This document shows positions 11,428 to 24,596 of a stretch of 64,000 nt of DNA, piece after piece (the first letter of the stretch is position 1; each line of letters starts with the position of its first letter). The DNA comes from Rana temporaria. Taxonomy: Eukaryota > Chordata > Amphibia > Anura > Ranidae. A model generated the notes under the pieces. It saw only the letters and a list, made by a program, of their open reading frames with translations. It had not been told where the DNA came from and did no database searches. A program made the translations under genes and the position numbers. Where the stretch lies: assembly GCF_905171775.1 (NCBI RefSeq), contig NC_053494.1, forward strand, positions 127,069,824 to 127,133,823, written 5' to 3'.

Positions 11428-11940
11428 GGACTGATCTTGTACCCTGCTACTGGACTATTGGGATTCAACACAGGGGTCTCGCATATGTGAGGGGCTCCAG
11501 AATTGCTTTTCTGGATGAAGAAAATAATTTAGTTTTCTCATCCTAGATTAGGGTCTGGAGACTTGGAGGCTTCAAAGAGATTTGGGTGGGAGAAGCCTCT
11601 ACCCCTGTCCCCATTATGTCCTGAACGAGGCCCTATTTCTGCCTGTAGGACTTACTGCCATTATGTCTCTGCCTGTCGCACATGTTCCTGCCTACTACCA
11701 GGACCAATATTTTTGGCACTGCTGACAATATCTCTACCTGCACTGACCCTGGACTGTATATGGACAGTATCCCTGCCTGCTGCCTGGACAATTGTGTATG
11801 CCATTGCTGACCAAGTCCCTGCCTGCTGCTGGACCAGTGCTATCCTGCTGTAAAACTGTGCTACCAAAACCACAGGTAATCTTTTGTTTACGCTTTGCTC
11901 AGCATAATGTATTTTGGGGTGTAATTCTTGGTATGTGCAT

Positions 11941-13150
11941 GCTATGTGTCCCTGAAACACCTGATGGTGTTCCTTGCATGTTGGATCTCTGTATGTGACC
12001 AGGCTGTATAGAAGTCACACACATTTGGTATCACCATACTCAGGAGGAGTAGCAGAATGTATTTTGGGGTTTCATTTTTGCTATGTACATGCTATGTGTT
12101 GGAGATATCTTATAAACGGACAACTTTGTGTAAAAAAAATGCGTTTTCATTTTTTTCCATATTTTCCAAAACCTTTTGGAAAAAAATGAAACGTTCAAAA
12201 GACTCATTATGCCTCATAGATTATACATTGGTGTGTTAGCTTTCCAAAATGGGGTCATTTTGTGGGCGTTTCGATTGTCCTGGTTCTCCAGGGCCTTCAA
12301 AAGTGTAATAGGTAGTCAACAAGTTAGATGTGTAATTTATGCTCCTAGAACCCCTGATGGTGCTCCCTGCATGTTGGGCCTCTGTATGTAGCCAAGCTGT
12401 GTAAAAGTCCCACACATTTGGTATTGCCATACTCAGGAGGAGTAGCAAAATGTATTTTGGGGTGTCATTTTTGCTATGTACATGCTACATGTTGGAAATA
12501 TCTTATAAATGGACAACTTTGCTTAAAAAATGCAGTTTAATTTTTTTTCCACATTTTACAAAAACTTCTGTAAAAAAATGAACCGTTCAAAAGACTTATT
12601 ATGCCTCATAGATTATATGTTGGGGTGTTAGCTTTCCAAAATGGGGTCATTTTGTGGGCAATTACATTGTCCTGGTACTCCAGGGTCTTCAAAATTGTAA
12701 TAGGTAGTCAACAAGTTAGATGTGTAATTTATGCTCCTAGAACCCATGATGGTGCTCACTGCATGTTGGGCCTCTGTATGTAGCCAGGCAGTGAAAAAGT
12801 CCCACACATTTGGTATTGCCATACTCAGGAAGAGTAGCAGAATGTATGTTGGTGTGTCATTTGTGGTATGCACATGCCATGTGAGAGAAATAAGCTATTA
12901 CACTGACAATTTTGAGAATTCTTTTAAATTTTGCAAAGAATTGTGGGAAAAAATTACAACTTCAAATAACTCACTCTTACTAAATACCTTGGATTGTCTA
13001 CTTTCCAAAAAGGGGTTATTTGGGGGGCATTTGTACTTTCCTAGCTTGTTAGGTTCTCAATAAATGAGATAGGCCATCAGTACATCAGATGTGATACATT
13101 TTTATGATTTGCACTATAGCTTGTAGACTCTAAAATTTTCACACAGACCA
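11941..13150. repeat. 393-bp tandem repeat, about 3 units
   Basis: GTATGTGACC/GTATGTAGCC anchors start at 11991, 12384 and 12777, an exact 393-bp period. Each unit contains CACACATTTGGTAT, CCATACTCAGGAGGAGTAGC and CTTTCCAAAATGGGGTCATT. The last unit diverges after about 12900. It lies in the 3' noncoding part of the piggyBac copy. Confidence 0.9.
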
Positions 13151-13506
13151 AATAATTTCCACACATTTTGGGTTATTTTTACCAAAGATATGCAGCAGTA
13201 TAAATTGTGGCCAAAATGTATGAAAAAAAGTACTAATTTTCTACATTTTATCACAGAAATTAAGATTTTTTTTTTTCAAAATGATTGATATTTTTTCATT
13301 TATAGCGCAAAAAATAAAAAAACCCAGAGGTGATCAAATACCACCAAAAGAAAGCTTTATTTGGATGAAAAAAAGAACAAAAAAAATGATTTGGGTACAG
13401 TTTTGCATGACTGAGTAATTGTCATTCAAATTGTGAGAGCACGGAAATCTGAAAATTGGTCTGGGCAGGAGGGGGGGGGGGTTATGTGCCCAGTAAGCAA
13501 GTGGTT

Positions 13507-14105
13507 AATGAACTAAATTTAAAGCTCCAGGGCAAGAATAATTCCATCTGTGATTTGATGACCGATGTCCGCTCCTTACAGAGAAAACTGGATTTGTTCA
13601 AGGAAGATCTGCAAGGAGAGTGCGTGCATTTCACAAAGGTAAACAAACAGATTCAAGGAAAGAGAGATGTTTCTTCTTTTGTTGACTTCATAAATAAACT
13701 CATTAGAAACTTCAGTAAAAGGTTTGATAGCTTTAGTCTTGGACAGCAGATCCTCCTGTTCATCCACAATCCATTACTCATTAAAGATGTCCGAGTGTTT
13801 TCAAAAGAGGTGACACAGACTTTCAAGTGGGCACATGAGGGATCTCTACAGACAGAAATAATTGACCTGCAAAAAAATGTTGCCCTAAGAGAGAACTTTG
13901 GAGGAACTGATCCTGCTAGCTTCTGGGACTGATTTCCCTTGTCTAACCAAGGTAACACTACACACCTTGACCATGTTTGGATCGACGTACAGCTGTGAGT
14001 CAGCTTTCTCCAATATTAACATTATTAAAACAAAGTATCATTCCAGGCTCACCAATGAGCACCTTCATATGTGAATGAGAATGGCAGTAACTCAATTTAA
14101 GCAAA
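13507..14105 (+). pseudogene. hAT transposase C-terminal pseudogene
   Basis: 'ELNLKLQGKNNSICDLM' followed by 'FKEDLQGECVHF' is characteristic of the hAT lineage that gave rise to vertebrate ZBED5 and GTF2IRD2-type genes. It precedes the C-terminal dimerisation segment. The open frame ends at 13930 just after 'TDPASFWD'. In another frame the hAT signature continues near 13950-14080 as 'LTMFGSTYSCESAFSNIN' and 'KYHSRLTNEHLHM', so a frameshift separates the two parts. The N-terminal BED finger and most of the RNase-H fold are missing. This is a transposon fossil rather than a domesticated gene, because both a frameshift and stops interrupt the conserved C terminus. Confidence 0.8.
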
Positions 14106-14537
14106 GATTCAAACTACTGGCAGGACAAGCAAAAGCCCATGTTTCTTACTAGACAGGGTTTTTGCATGGTAAAAAAATTCAAATAAAACGCGGTTATTTC
14201 TTTTACTTGAAAAATGGAGGTACTTTTTATGTTTTATTATAGAGTTATTGATTTATTTCCATATTGTTTTTGTTAAAAATAGTTGTTTGTTTTCCATATA
14301 AAGACAAGAGCAAATGTAAAGCTATCCTAGTTCCAACTGTCCACATGTTTAATGTTGTAACTGAAACTTGACAATAAAGATTGTTGAAATGCTAAGGAAA
14401 TTGTACATCTCTCATATTTTGATAGACATTCAGTGACTACAATCTTTTTGAGTTATAGCACAGACTTGAGATTCGGACCTCGGCCCAAAGAACATTTTGG
14501 CGACCGAACGTCCTTGAATTTTAATTCAGTACCCCTG
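13509..14537 (+). mobile_element. hAT element fragment (ZBED5-like lineage)
   Basis: Carries a hAT transposase C-terminal region and ends at 14527-14537 in CAGTACCCCTG, reading inward from the right as CAGGGGTACTG, a hAT-type terminus. The 5' half and left end are absent. Confidence 0.6.
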
Positions 14538-14544
14538 ATATAGA

Positions 14545-15552
14545 GGATGGGATAAATAGCTCAATCTCAGAAGGGATTGTTAGAACTGGAGAGAGTCCAA
14601 AGAAGGGCAACAAAACTAATAAGGGGACTACAGGACCTCGATTACGAGGAACGACTGCAAAGACTAAATCTATTCTCGCTGGAGAAATGATGCTTGAGAG
14701 GAGATATTGTCGTGGATGATTCTAAAATCCCTATTTTCAAATTAGGCTAATTCTTTTTATTATTAGAATCACTGAAATTTGTTTTCATACGCATTATGCA
14801 TATGTATGTATGGGAATGATCAATACTGCTTATTTTCCTTGATAAGATTTGTCAGATATGTTTTTAAAGTATATTTCAACTTGGATGGATATACAAAAGG
14901 GATAAAGGAAAAGTTCATCTTCCATTTTCTCCTTCTGCTTCTCATCTTTCGAATGTGTTCAGCCCTTCCCCCCCTATTGCATTCCTAGATGGCTTTTATT
15001 CCAAAACCCCCTTCTCGTTCCTTGCTCTGTATGGAAGAGAGGAACCCCCCCCCCCCGTGTGAAGCTTGTGGAGGAAACTTGCTGAGCTGACAAAGGACTT
15101 TTTATGACACGTGGATTTTCAAGAAGACCATGGAATAGGAAACCATGCCTTATATGAACTGACCAATGAGAAGCTTCATGCCAAGGACAAGCCACACAGG
15201 GGAGGAGGGTAGAGTGGGTGTATAATGTGAACCAATTAATGCATGTTTTGTGAATCTATGCTTTTAATAAAGCTGTGGGGGCCATAGCTCAGGCCCTCTC
15301 TTGGCTGTTGAACGTTGGAAGGTGAGCATGTGAAATCTTTTTGTCTGGATTGCATGCTCTCATTAATTTGAATCAGGCGGTAGAATGGGTTCCTCCCTGA
15401 GAAATTGTGTCAGGAAAATAATTGGTCCACATCAATATGATAGTGATTTACAAATACCTCAATGGCGGTCCCAGCATAGGAAAAAAAATATTCAGTCTCA
15501 AGGAGTGTAAGAGGACACACTATGAGATTGGAGGAAAAGCTTTAGTTTAGCC
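14545..15552 (+). pseudogene. CR1-like LINE RT fragment split by a solo LTR
   Basis: The first part (about 14575-14707) encodes 'LERVQRRATKLIRGLQDLDY' and 'RLNLFSLEK', typical of the C-terminal end of CR1/L2-type LINE ORF2. After the LTR at 14708-15434 the frame resumes as 'MIVIYKYLNGGPSIGKKIFS'. Together they read through the family pattern LRGD-MI.VYK.LNG. One in-frame TGA replaces the expected Arg before 'CLRGD'. Only the last roughly 90 codons of the LINE are present. Confidence 0.7.
14708..15434 (+). mobile_element. solo LTR (727 bp)
   Basis: Begins TGTCGTGG and ends CCACATCA (TG...CA). It is flanked by ATAT at 14704-14707 and 15435-15438, and cleanly interrupts a LINE coding sequence. 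It contains TATAATG near 15219 and AATAAAGC near 15267, suiting an LTR promoter and poly(A) signal. There is no internal retroelement sequence, so recombination between two LTRs is likely. Gypsy-like or ERV-like origin cannot be decided. Confidence 0.65.
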
Positions 15553-16060
15553 TTAAAGGGGTTGTATGGGTTCAGTTTAAAAAAACAAAAAAACAAACAA
15601 ACATGTTATACTTACCTCCACTGTGCAGTTCGTTTTGCACAGAGTGGTCCCAATCGTCCTCTCCTGGGGTCCCACGGCAGCTCTCATGGCTCCTCCCTGC
15701 AAGAGCTAACCCCCTCTGGGAAGCTCTCTCCCAAGGGGGTTACCTTACGGGTGCGCTCCCGTGTGATACACACTCGCGGCCATAGCCGCCAAGTGTATGA
15801 CTCGGCCCCACCCCCCCGGCGCGCTGCGTCATTGATTTGATTGACAGCATTGGGAGCCAATGGCTGTGCTGCTATCAATCTAACCAATGAAGAAGCCGAC
15901 AAGCCATTTGGAAAGTGACACAGGAACGAGCCCACAAAAGTTCGAGGCTCAGGTAAGTAAAACGGGGGCACAGGGGGGCTAGAGAGTGCAAGGTGTTTTT
16001 TCACCTTAATGCATAGGATGCATTAAGGTGAAAAAACATGAAGGTTTTCAACCACTTTAA
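15553..16060 (-). mobile_element. TTAA-bounded MITE, 'GCACAGAGCAGG' family, reversed
   Basis: Bounded by TTAA at 15553 and 16057, with TTAAAGGGGTTG on the left and CAACCACTTTAA on the right. Contains ATACTTACCTCCACTGTGC, close to the reverse of the 17025-17050 block. A CATTAAGGTG hairpin lies near 16005-16035. Confidence 0.65.
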
Positions 16061-16084
16061 ACTGTGCAGGGGGTTTTCACTTTC

Positions 16085-16525
16085 AAGGCAATAAGGATGT
16101 GAAACTGTCTTCCACAGAGCACTGCACCCTGAGCCCACCCAGTTGTGTGACAACAGTGAATGAATATTCACTATTGTCACATTGATCCTCCTCTTGGCCA
16201 ATCAGGAAATTGGTCCTGAGACCCATCATCCTGGCTGAAAGGAGGAGGACGCACGACAGAAGCCACCATGCTGCAGAGGCTGAGGAGACTCGATGGAAGC
16301 CACCGCCCACCACCTGTAGGAACGATGCCCACCTGTGACCTACATGTGGTAAGTGCCGGGCTGGATGACCGAACGACCAACCTCCTAAAGGAGGGTTTGG
16401 GGGGTGGTACGGGTGACCCGACCGACCGACAGTGTGTGGGGTGTGTGCCGGGGGGTTGGTTGTTTGCCACCCCCACAAAAAATGTAAAACACCAGCTGCC
16501 ACACCATCTGGCTGCAAGATTATAA
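16085..16525. repeat. GC-rich dispersed repeat
   Basis: Shares the layout CCAATCAGGA...GGTCCTGAGAC / GGAGGAG...GGTAAGTGC with 52440-52560, so it is a two-copy repeat within this window. Apparent proline-rich reading frames on either strand have no recognisable domain. Bases 16526-16821 show nothing further. Confidence 0.5.
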
Positions 16526-16821
16526 ACATTTATTTTAAATCACATCAATGATGTTGTTCTATATAGGTAAAAGATTTTGGGCACAATATAACCTTCCTCA
16601 AGTTAGAAACACTGAATAAAGTGGCATTTCTACTAGTATACAGTATGTACACACAGACACCAGACGCATAGTTTCACTCAGTAAATACATAGTAATACAA
16701 AACATGAATTTAGAAAACATCTTCTCTGGACTATTACCCATGCCCACTACACAAATCACTATACATATACTATATATACATACATACCGTAAATAACAAA
16801 TAACATAAAAATAATCCATCT

Positions 16822-17098
16822 TTAAGTAGTTCTAAAGCGGGCGCAGAGGGCGGAGTCTAGTCACTTGCTGCGTCCATTGACACAGACAGCGGGGCTCGAG
16901 AGCGAGCACCCACGGGTGCCCCCATGGAAAACGGCTTTAAGTGGGGCACCTGATGAAAAGGAGGTGCCTGAAGCACCAGTGGGGGACCCCAGAAGAAGAG
17001 GATCAGGGTTGCTCTGTGCAAAATCATTGCACAGAGCAGGTAAGTATAAGATGTTTGTTATTTCAACACAAAAAAAAAAGCTTTAGAACCACTTTTAA
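16822..17098 (+). mobile_element. TTAA MITE with AGTGGTTCTAAAGC-type TIRs
   Basis: The left end TTAAGTAGTTCTAAAGC matches the inverse of the right end GCTTTAGAACCACTTTTAA. TTAA duplications lie at 16822 and 17095. Internally it carries the TTGCACAGAGCAGGTAAGTA block. Non-coding. Confidence 0.75.
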
Positions 17099-17477
17099 TA
17101 AAACATACTTAAGTTTGGATTAGAATGAGGAATAATCAGAACCTCTGTTAGTTTTCTATCGCTTTGTGTGTTTGTAGTTTAAGAAAGTTCTCCTAATTTC
17201 TTGTATATTTTACAGATCTCGACCAGAACAGCGTGTAAATAAAAAAGTCCACATCTATTTAAAAGTTTAATTCAGAATTGAAAGTGAAAGGAAATACCCC
17301 CAGTATGGACAAATATATAACTATCTCAAAAAAATTCTAGAAGATTGTAGAAACATTGTATTGCTGTCTATATCTGCCATGAGGCAGATAAAGTGAGGGG
17401 TGTTAAACAAAATAGCACATGAGAACAATATTTAAACTATGAAAGAAAAAGAACCTCAGCAGGGATAAATACAGATT
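17099..17477. other. no gene seen
   Basis: AT-rich sequence without recognisable features. Confidence 0.5.
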
Positions 17478-18640
17478 TTAAAGTGGTTCTAAAGTCTAAA
17501 CATGTTTTACCTTAATGCAGGGGTGTCCAACCTTTTGAAGAGCGAGGGCCACTTAAGCGACTTAGTAACCAGTCGCAGGCCACAATGAGCAGATGACAGG
17601 TCTGCGTCCACTCTGCGTATGCAAAGCGGACACAGACACAGCCCACTCTACTCTATGGGCCCTCTCACCTGATCAAATGAAAGGGGACGGATCCACTTCT
17701 GTTTTTTTAGTAGATCGGATGGGAAGTAGGCAGGTCTAATCAGACACAAGTCTGTTTACATCTGCCACTCCATAGAGGTTAATGGAGGGTCTGATTGGGT
17801 CAGACAGATCATGTTAAAGGGGTCCAAGGCTACATTTACACTGATGGTCTGCGGTCTACCCACACCGTGGATGCAGTGCAGTGCACCTGTGGCTTTCCTG
17901 CAGGTTAGCTGTACTTTGCCATAGAATTCTATCATATCATGCAGGTGTGGTGCACTTTCTGAAAGCGCCCCAACCCGCAGGTAAAACCAGAAGTCTATGA
18001 CTTAGTGGAGGTAAGCCGCAGGCACTACACCTGCAGATCAGTTTGAAAGCAGCCCAGTACCACTGCAGAACAGATATGTCCATATGTACACTGTAATTTT
18101 AGTAATAAACTTGCTGTCCCAGGCAGAGTGCATTTGGTATCACTCCACCTATGACAGGAGCCAGTGCTATACAGGAAGCATTGGCTTATGCGGCTCTGCT
18201 CAGTAGCTGCTTGCTTTCTCTACCACTGGCTTAATTCACAACTGATGCTCTGGGATGATGGGTAGGCAACCTGCATTCTGGGCTTGCCAACCCGCCATCC
18301 TACAGCAGGAGGTCGCGGGCCACATCAGAGGGCTCCACGGGCCACATTTGGCCCCCGGGCCACTGGTTGGGCACCCCTGCCTTAATGTATTCCCTGCAAT
18401 AACCTGTTGCCGCCCACGCTATAGCCGAATGACCGTAACAGTGTGGGATTACTTTGCAAACTTTACCTTCCTGAAGGACTTATCACAGATCGGGGTAAAG
18501 GGCCAATCACAGTTGCCCTTTACCATCTGATCAGCTGTGTCCAATGACACAGCTTTTTCCTTCTCTCCTCATGCTGTCAGAAGAAAGTCGATAACCGACT
18601 TGTGTTAAAGGGACTTCAGAACTGATAATCAGGGCACTCA
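17478..18640. mobile_element. TTAA-type MITE interrupted by a hAT MITE
   Basis: TTAAAGTGGTTCTAAAG at 17478 is the same left end as other MITEs here. The sequence up to CCTTAATG is then interrupted by the hAT MITE and resumes at 18388. The right boundary is not clear and is set near a TTAAAGGG motif at about 18606. Confidence 0.45.
17518..18379. mobile_element. hAT MITE with perfect 8-bp TSD
   Basis: The ends are CAGGGGTGTCCAACC and GGTTGGGCACCCCTG, an inverted pair. Both sides carry the duplication CCTTAATG (17510-17517 and 18380-18387). The 862-bp body includes 'GAGGGCCAC' and 'GCGGGCCACATC' segments typical of hAT MITEs. No transposase. Confidence 0.9.
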
Positions 18641-18969
18641 TTATCAGTGACCTTATTATCAGTGCAGCCCCAACAGTGCCCACCAGTGCTGCCAATCCAT
18701 ATCCTGCAGTGCTGCCAATCAGTGCTGGCAGTGCTGCGGGAGGCAAGGGGGAGGATCAGGGAAGTACACAGGGGCCAAGGTGCAGCAAGACCTAGATAGG
18801 AGGGGGTGGCATATAAAGGAACCAATGCCCTCCATTTTCCTCCTGCAGCTGCTGAATGCCAGCGAGAGGGAGTAGCTGGCATTCAGTTGCTACGGGAGAA
18901 AAATGGAGAGCATCGGTTCCTCTATATGCCAACTCCCACCAGTGCCAGCACTACCTTCCCTTCCTAAAA

Positions 18970-19880
18970 TAGTACTGACCAGTCTGATTCCTACACTGAC
19001 CTGCCTGACCACTACATTGACCTACCTGATTCCTATACTAACTACTATGCTTACCTACCTGTCCACTACACTACACTACCCACTACACTGCACTACCCAC
19101 TACACTGCACTACCCACTACACCGCACTGACCACTACACCGCACTGACCACTACACTGCACTGACCACTACAATACACCACACTGACCACTACATCACAC
19201 TGACCAGTACCCACTACACTACCCACTATACTGACCACTACACTGCACTGACCACTACCCACCACACTACCCACTACACTGACCTACCTGTTTCCTATAC
19301 TGACCACTAACACTGACATACCTGATTCCTACACTGACCACTACACTACACTGCACTGACTACTATACCACACTGACCACTACACCAACCACTACACTGA
19401 TCACTACACTACACTGCCCTCTGCCCACTACACTGACCACTACACCAACCACTACACTACGCTGACCATTACCCACTACACTACACTGACCACTACCCAC
19501 TACACTGCACTAACCACTACCCTCTACACTGCACTGACCACTACCCACTACACTGTCCACTACAGCATGCTGACCCCTACACTATGATGTCCACTATCCT
19601 ACCCACTACACTGCACTACCCATTACACTATGCTGACCACTACACTATACTGTACTACCCACTACACTGTCCACTACACCATGCTGACCACTACACTACA
19701 CTAACCACTGCACTGCACTGACTACTACACCAAACTGACCACTACTCACTACACTACACTGCACTACACTGATCACTACATTGCACTACCCACTACACTA
19801 CACCACCCTACCCACTCCGTGACTGCACTATCCACTTCACTGTCCTACCTATAGTATTCCTATACTGACCACTACACAGT
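18970..19880. repeat. CACTACACTGACC-type short tandem array
   Basis: About 0.9 kb of degenerate repeats of ACTACACTGACC / CACTACACTGCA / CCTACCTG words with 10-13-bp periodicity. Preceded (18640-18760) by a looser CAGTGCTGCC array. Bases 19881-20335 show nothing recognisable apart from short CAGTGCC words. Confidence 0.85.
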
Positions 19881-20339
19881 ATGACTCTAACCGCTTGTTC
19901 ACTCTCTCTCTGGCTGGTTGCTTCCTCTCCCCAGACCATGTGCACTCCCTCCAGGCCAGCAACATGACTTGTCTCTGACAAGGGAGTCTCACCTGCAATT
20001 TGTCTATGCTGACTTATGGGGACAAACCATGTGTGTGAATTCCAGTTTAGCTTCTGCTAGAAGGTGACACATTGCTTTTCTTCTACTGCTGCTTTAAAGC
20101 GTTTGTGAGCAGTGCAATATGTAGTTGGAGCTTTGTGTGGGTGTGGCTCTAGTGTGGGCAGGGGCACAGGGGGCCCCATGATCTCCTATTGCCCGGGGGC
20201 CCTATGAATTTTTAGTCCCCCTGGTGCTTCCTATTAGTGCCCATCAGTGCAGACTATCAGTGCCTATCAGTACAACCTCATCAGCGCACATCAGTGAAGA
20301 AGAAAAATTACCTGTTTGCACAATTTTATAACAAACTAT

Positions 20340-20840
20340 GAAAAAAAATTAAAAACCCAGTGCTGATCAAACAGCACCAAAAGAAAGTTCTATTTATGTG
20401 AAAAAAATGATAAATATTTAGTTTGGGTACAGTGTTGCATGACTGCGCAATTGGCATTTAAATTGGGACAGCGCTGAAAGCTGAAAATTGACTTTATACT
20501 TACATGAGCACTCACTTGATCCAGTTCTGTGCTCTTCTGGCTCTCTCCGCACTCACAGACTCTGCTGAAGCAGTGGGTGCCATTGGTTCCTGCTGCTGTC
20601 AGCCAAATCCTGTGATGAGAGAAAAAGGGGCTGGGTCGAGCCAAGCTGTCTGTGTCTATGTACGCAGGAAGTGCGACCCTGAAGTGGCTTACCATGGTGC
20701 CACACTAAGAAGAGAGGAGCAGCAGGGGACCAGAGAAGGGGCAAATCGGGCTTGCAATGTGCCATTCCATGGCGCAGGGCAGATAAATGTATCGTGCTTG
20801 TTATTTTAAAAAAAATGCTTTCGATTTTTACAATTACTTA
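20340..20840. mobile_element. piggyBac-type 3' terminus joined to a MITE copy
   Basis: 20340-20490 matches the 13320-13460 piggyBac terminal region (ATCAAACAGCACCAAAAGAAAG, TTTGGGTACAGTGTTGCATGACTG). 20500-20840 resembles the TACTTAC...CAGGGCAGATAAATGTAT MITE body seen at 16.9 kb. No intact coding region. Confidence 0.45.
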
Positions 20841-20897
20841 AACTTAGCAGAATTTTGATCTGTTCCTGCTCTCTCTCAAATTGATCACTGTTCTCAA

Positions 20898-22316
<1,419 letters not shown>

Positions 22317-22324
22317 GTTCTCAA

Positions 22325-23420
22325 GCATTACATGAAGCATATCTACTGGTGAGCTGTCATAAACATCCTTATCTTCCACTTATGACAATTCATCTGGCGA
22401 AAACGACCACAACAGATATCATAGCCATTGCTCTTCATATGGTTGTATAATTACATGTAGAGTACCCTAAATGCAATTCTGAATATAAAACAACAGTTGT
22501 TTACCTAGCACTCGCTGGAGGTGAAACATACGTTTCTAGGGTGATGGAGATCACACGACCAGCTCATTGTGTAACACAAACAATGGCATATGACCTTTAA
22601 AATCATGCATGGAAAACCCAAGCTATAGTATGGGGTCACTGCCAGCTATTTCTACTTGTTCCTATTGTCTGTTTTTTTTTTTTAATTATATGACTTGTAT
22701 CAAATAACTGCATAGAAAATGTATGTAAATAGCTAACAAAAGGCTACTAAAACGGCTCATTCAGTGTCAGTAGTATTGTTGTCAAAAGAATATTGTAGAT
22801 GTACATACATTACCAAGCACAAAGCAGAACTATCAGCTCCTGTCACTCTGTTAACTGGCCTCAGTTGTATAGTCTGTGCAATGTATATAAAGAGAACTCA
22901 CTGCTCTTAGCTGTTCTTTAATGGTGACAGCTCACTGCCCCATGTTCAAGGAAATTTAAGTCAAGCAAGGTAACGGGATGTACATATCTTAAGCTCTGTA
23001 AATAATAGGCTATGCATAGGTATATTTATTATATGGATATATTTAACTACGTATCAAGTCTTGACATTATCAAAAGTGATGGTATTATTGCAAATTATTT
23101 TAACTCAGAAATTCTATGTTAGGACTTCAAGACAGTTGCGTACTTTGAAATGCTGTTTCTGATCAAATTGTCTAAAATGGAAAGACAAGGTGAAGCTCTG
23201 CCCATAATCAAATCACGTACAAGCAAAAATTATGCTTTTTTTTTTTCTTTTCCTTGCATGTGATTGGATATTCTTTGCAAAGTGAAATTTCACCACATTA
23301 ACTAAGCTCTGGGAAGATTTCCCTTGCAAAGTGCAACTTCACTTGTAAACTAATTTCCCTTTAGTAAATAAACCCTAAAGTCTTCGAATGAATATTGGTT
23401 TGACAGAGTGCAATCTTTTA
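22325..23420. other. apparently single-copy noncoding region
   Basis: No coding region seen. A TATATAAAG box at 22884-22892 is followed about 55 bp later by ATG TTC AAG (22942) and then by a donor-like CAAGGTAACG at 22966-22975. This is the only place upstream of the crystallin exons that looks at all like a promoter plus first exon, but the ATG is followed by an in-frame TAA three codons later. 23230-23390 resembles a small AT-rich MITE ending TAGTAAATAAACCCTA. Confidence 0.3.
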
Positions 23421-23421
23421 G

Positions 23422-24152
23422 CCAGATTCATAGAGAGTTACGCCGGCGTATCAGTAGATATGCCGTCGTAACTTTGAATCTACGCCGGCGTTAATTTAAG
23501 CGTATTCTGGAAACCAGATACGCTTAAATTAGGCTAAGATACGAGCGGCGTAAGTCTCCTACGCGTCGTATCTTAGGGTGCAATTTTTCCGCTGGCCGCT
23601 AGGTGGCGCTTCCGTTGAGTTCGGCGTAGAATTTGTAAATGACTAGATTCACGAACGTACGTGCGCCCGTCGCAGTAAAGATACGCCGTTTCCGTAAGAG
23701 ATACGCCGCGTAAAGATAAAGCTGCCCCTAGTTGGCCTAGTCAATGTTAAGTATGGCTGTCGTTCCCGCGTCGAAATTTGAAAAATTTATGTCGTTTGCG
23801 TAAGTCGTCCGTAAATGGGGCTGGACGTAATTTACGTTCACGTCGAAACGTCGAAACCAATACGTCCTTGCGGCGTACTTTGGATGCACACTGGGATATG
23901 TACACGGACGGCGCATGCGCCGTTCGTAAAAAACGTCAATCACGTCAGGTCACGAGTAATTAACATAAAACACGCCCCCCCATCCTCATTTGAATTAGGC
24001 ACGCTTACGCCGGCCGCATTTACGATACGCTGACGTAAGTTAGGAGGCAAATACTTTGTGAATACAGTACTTGCCTCTCTGACTTAAGGCGGCGTAGCGT
24101 AAATACGATACGCTACGCCGCCTTAAAGTTGCGGCGGCGTCTCTGAATCTAG
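23422..24152. mobile_element. CpG-rich palindromic element, copy 1
   Basis: Starts CCAGATTCATAGAGAG and ends with the approximate inverse CTCTGAATCTAGG. The body is unusually CpG-dense, with repeated ACGCCGGCGTA, GATACGC and GGCGTAAGTC words and several near-perfect palindromes (for example GCGTAGCGTAAATACGATACGC near 24095). Non-coding. Superfamily not determined. Confidence 0.55.
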
Positions 24153-24540
24153 GTATTTGTTCCTAAAAGTGCATGTACGCCGTCGTAGGTCCGAATGAGA
24201 GCCGTCGTATCTATGCGGCTGATTCTTAGAATCAGTTACGCATAAATTTGGCTAAGATACGAGCGGCGTAAGTCTCTTACACCGTCGTATCTTAGTTGCA
24301 TATTTACGCTGGCTGCTAGGTGGCGCTTCCGTAGATTTCTGCGTTGAATATGCTAATGAGCTAGATACGCCGATTCACGAACGTACCTGTCCCCGGCGTA
24401 GCAAGATACGTTGTTTACGTAAGACATACGCCGGCGTAAAGTCACCCCTCATAAAGCAGGGGTAAGTCATGTTAGATATGGGCATAGCAGGGCGGAAGCA
24501 ACGTCAAAACGTCACTTCTGCCCATGCTTCTTAAAGGGAC
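24153..24540. mobile_element. CpG-rich palindromic element, partial copy 2
   Basis: Repeats, in the same order and orientation as copy 1, GGCTAAGATACGAGCGGCGT, then GCTAGGTGGCGCTTCCGT, then GATTCACGAACGTAC. A truncated sister copy directly adjacent to the first. Confidence 0.6.
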
Positions 24541-24596
24541 ATTTTCTTGTTGTCATTTTTTCAAATCACACATTTTTTATTTTTTTTTGCATTTTA

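Larger units (their letters stand above)
10050..13508 (+). mobile_element. piggyBac transposon copy 1, 5'-truncated
   Basis: A broken transposase (10050-11090) is followed by a long noncoding 3' part with 69-bp and 393-bp tandem repeats and the family terminus AAGTGGTTAA (TTAA at 13505-13508). The left TIR is not present. Confidence 0.7.

Noticed and set aside
16083..16529. Overlapping proline-rich frames on both strands
   Set aside because: Caused by GC-rich repeat composition; the region is a dispersed repeat shared with 52.4 kb.
18970..19880. CRISPR-like or coding repeat array
   Set aside because: Units are 10-13 bp, degenerate and without spacers; simple tandem repeat.
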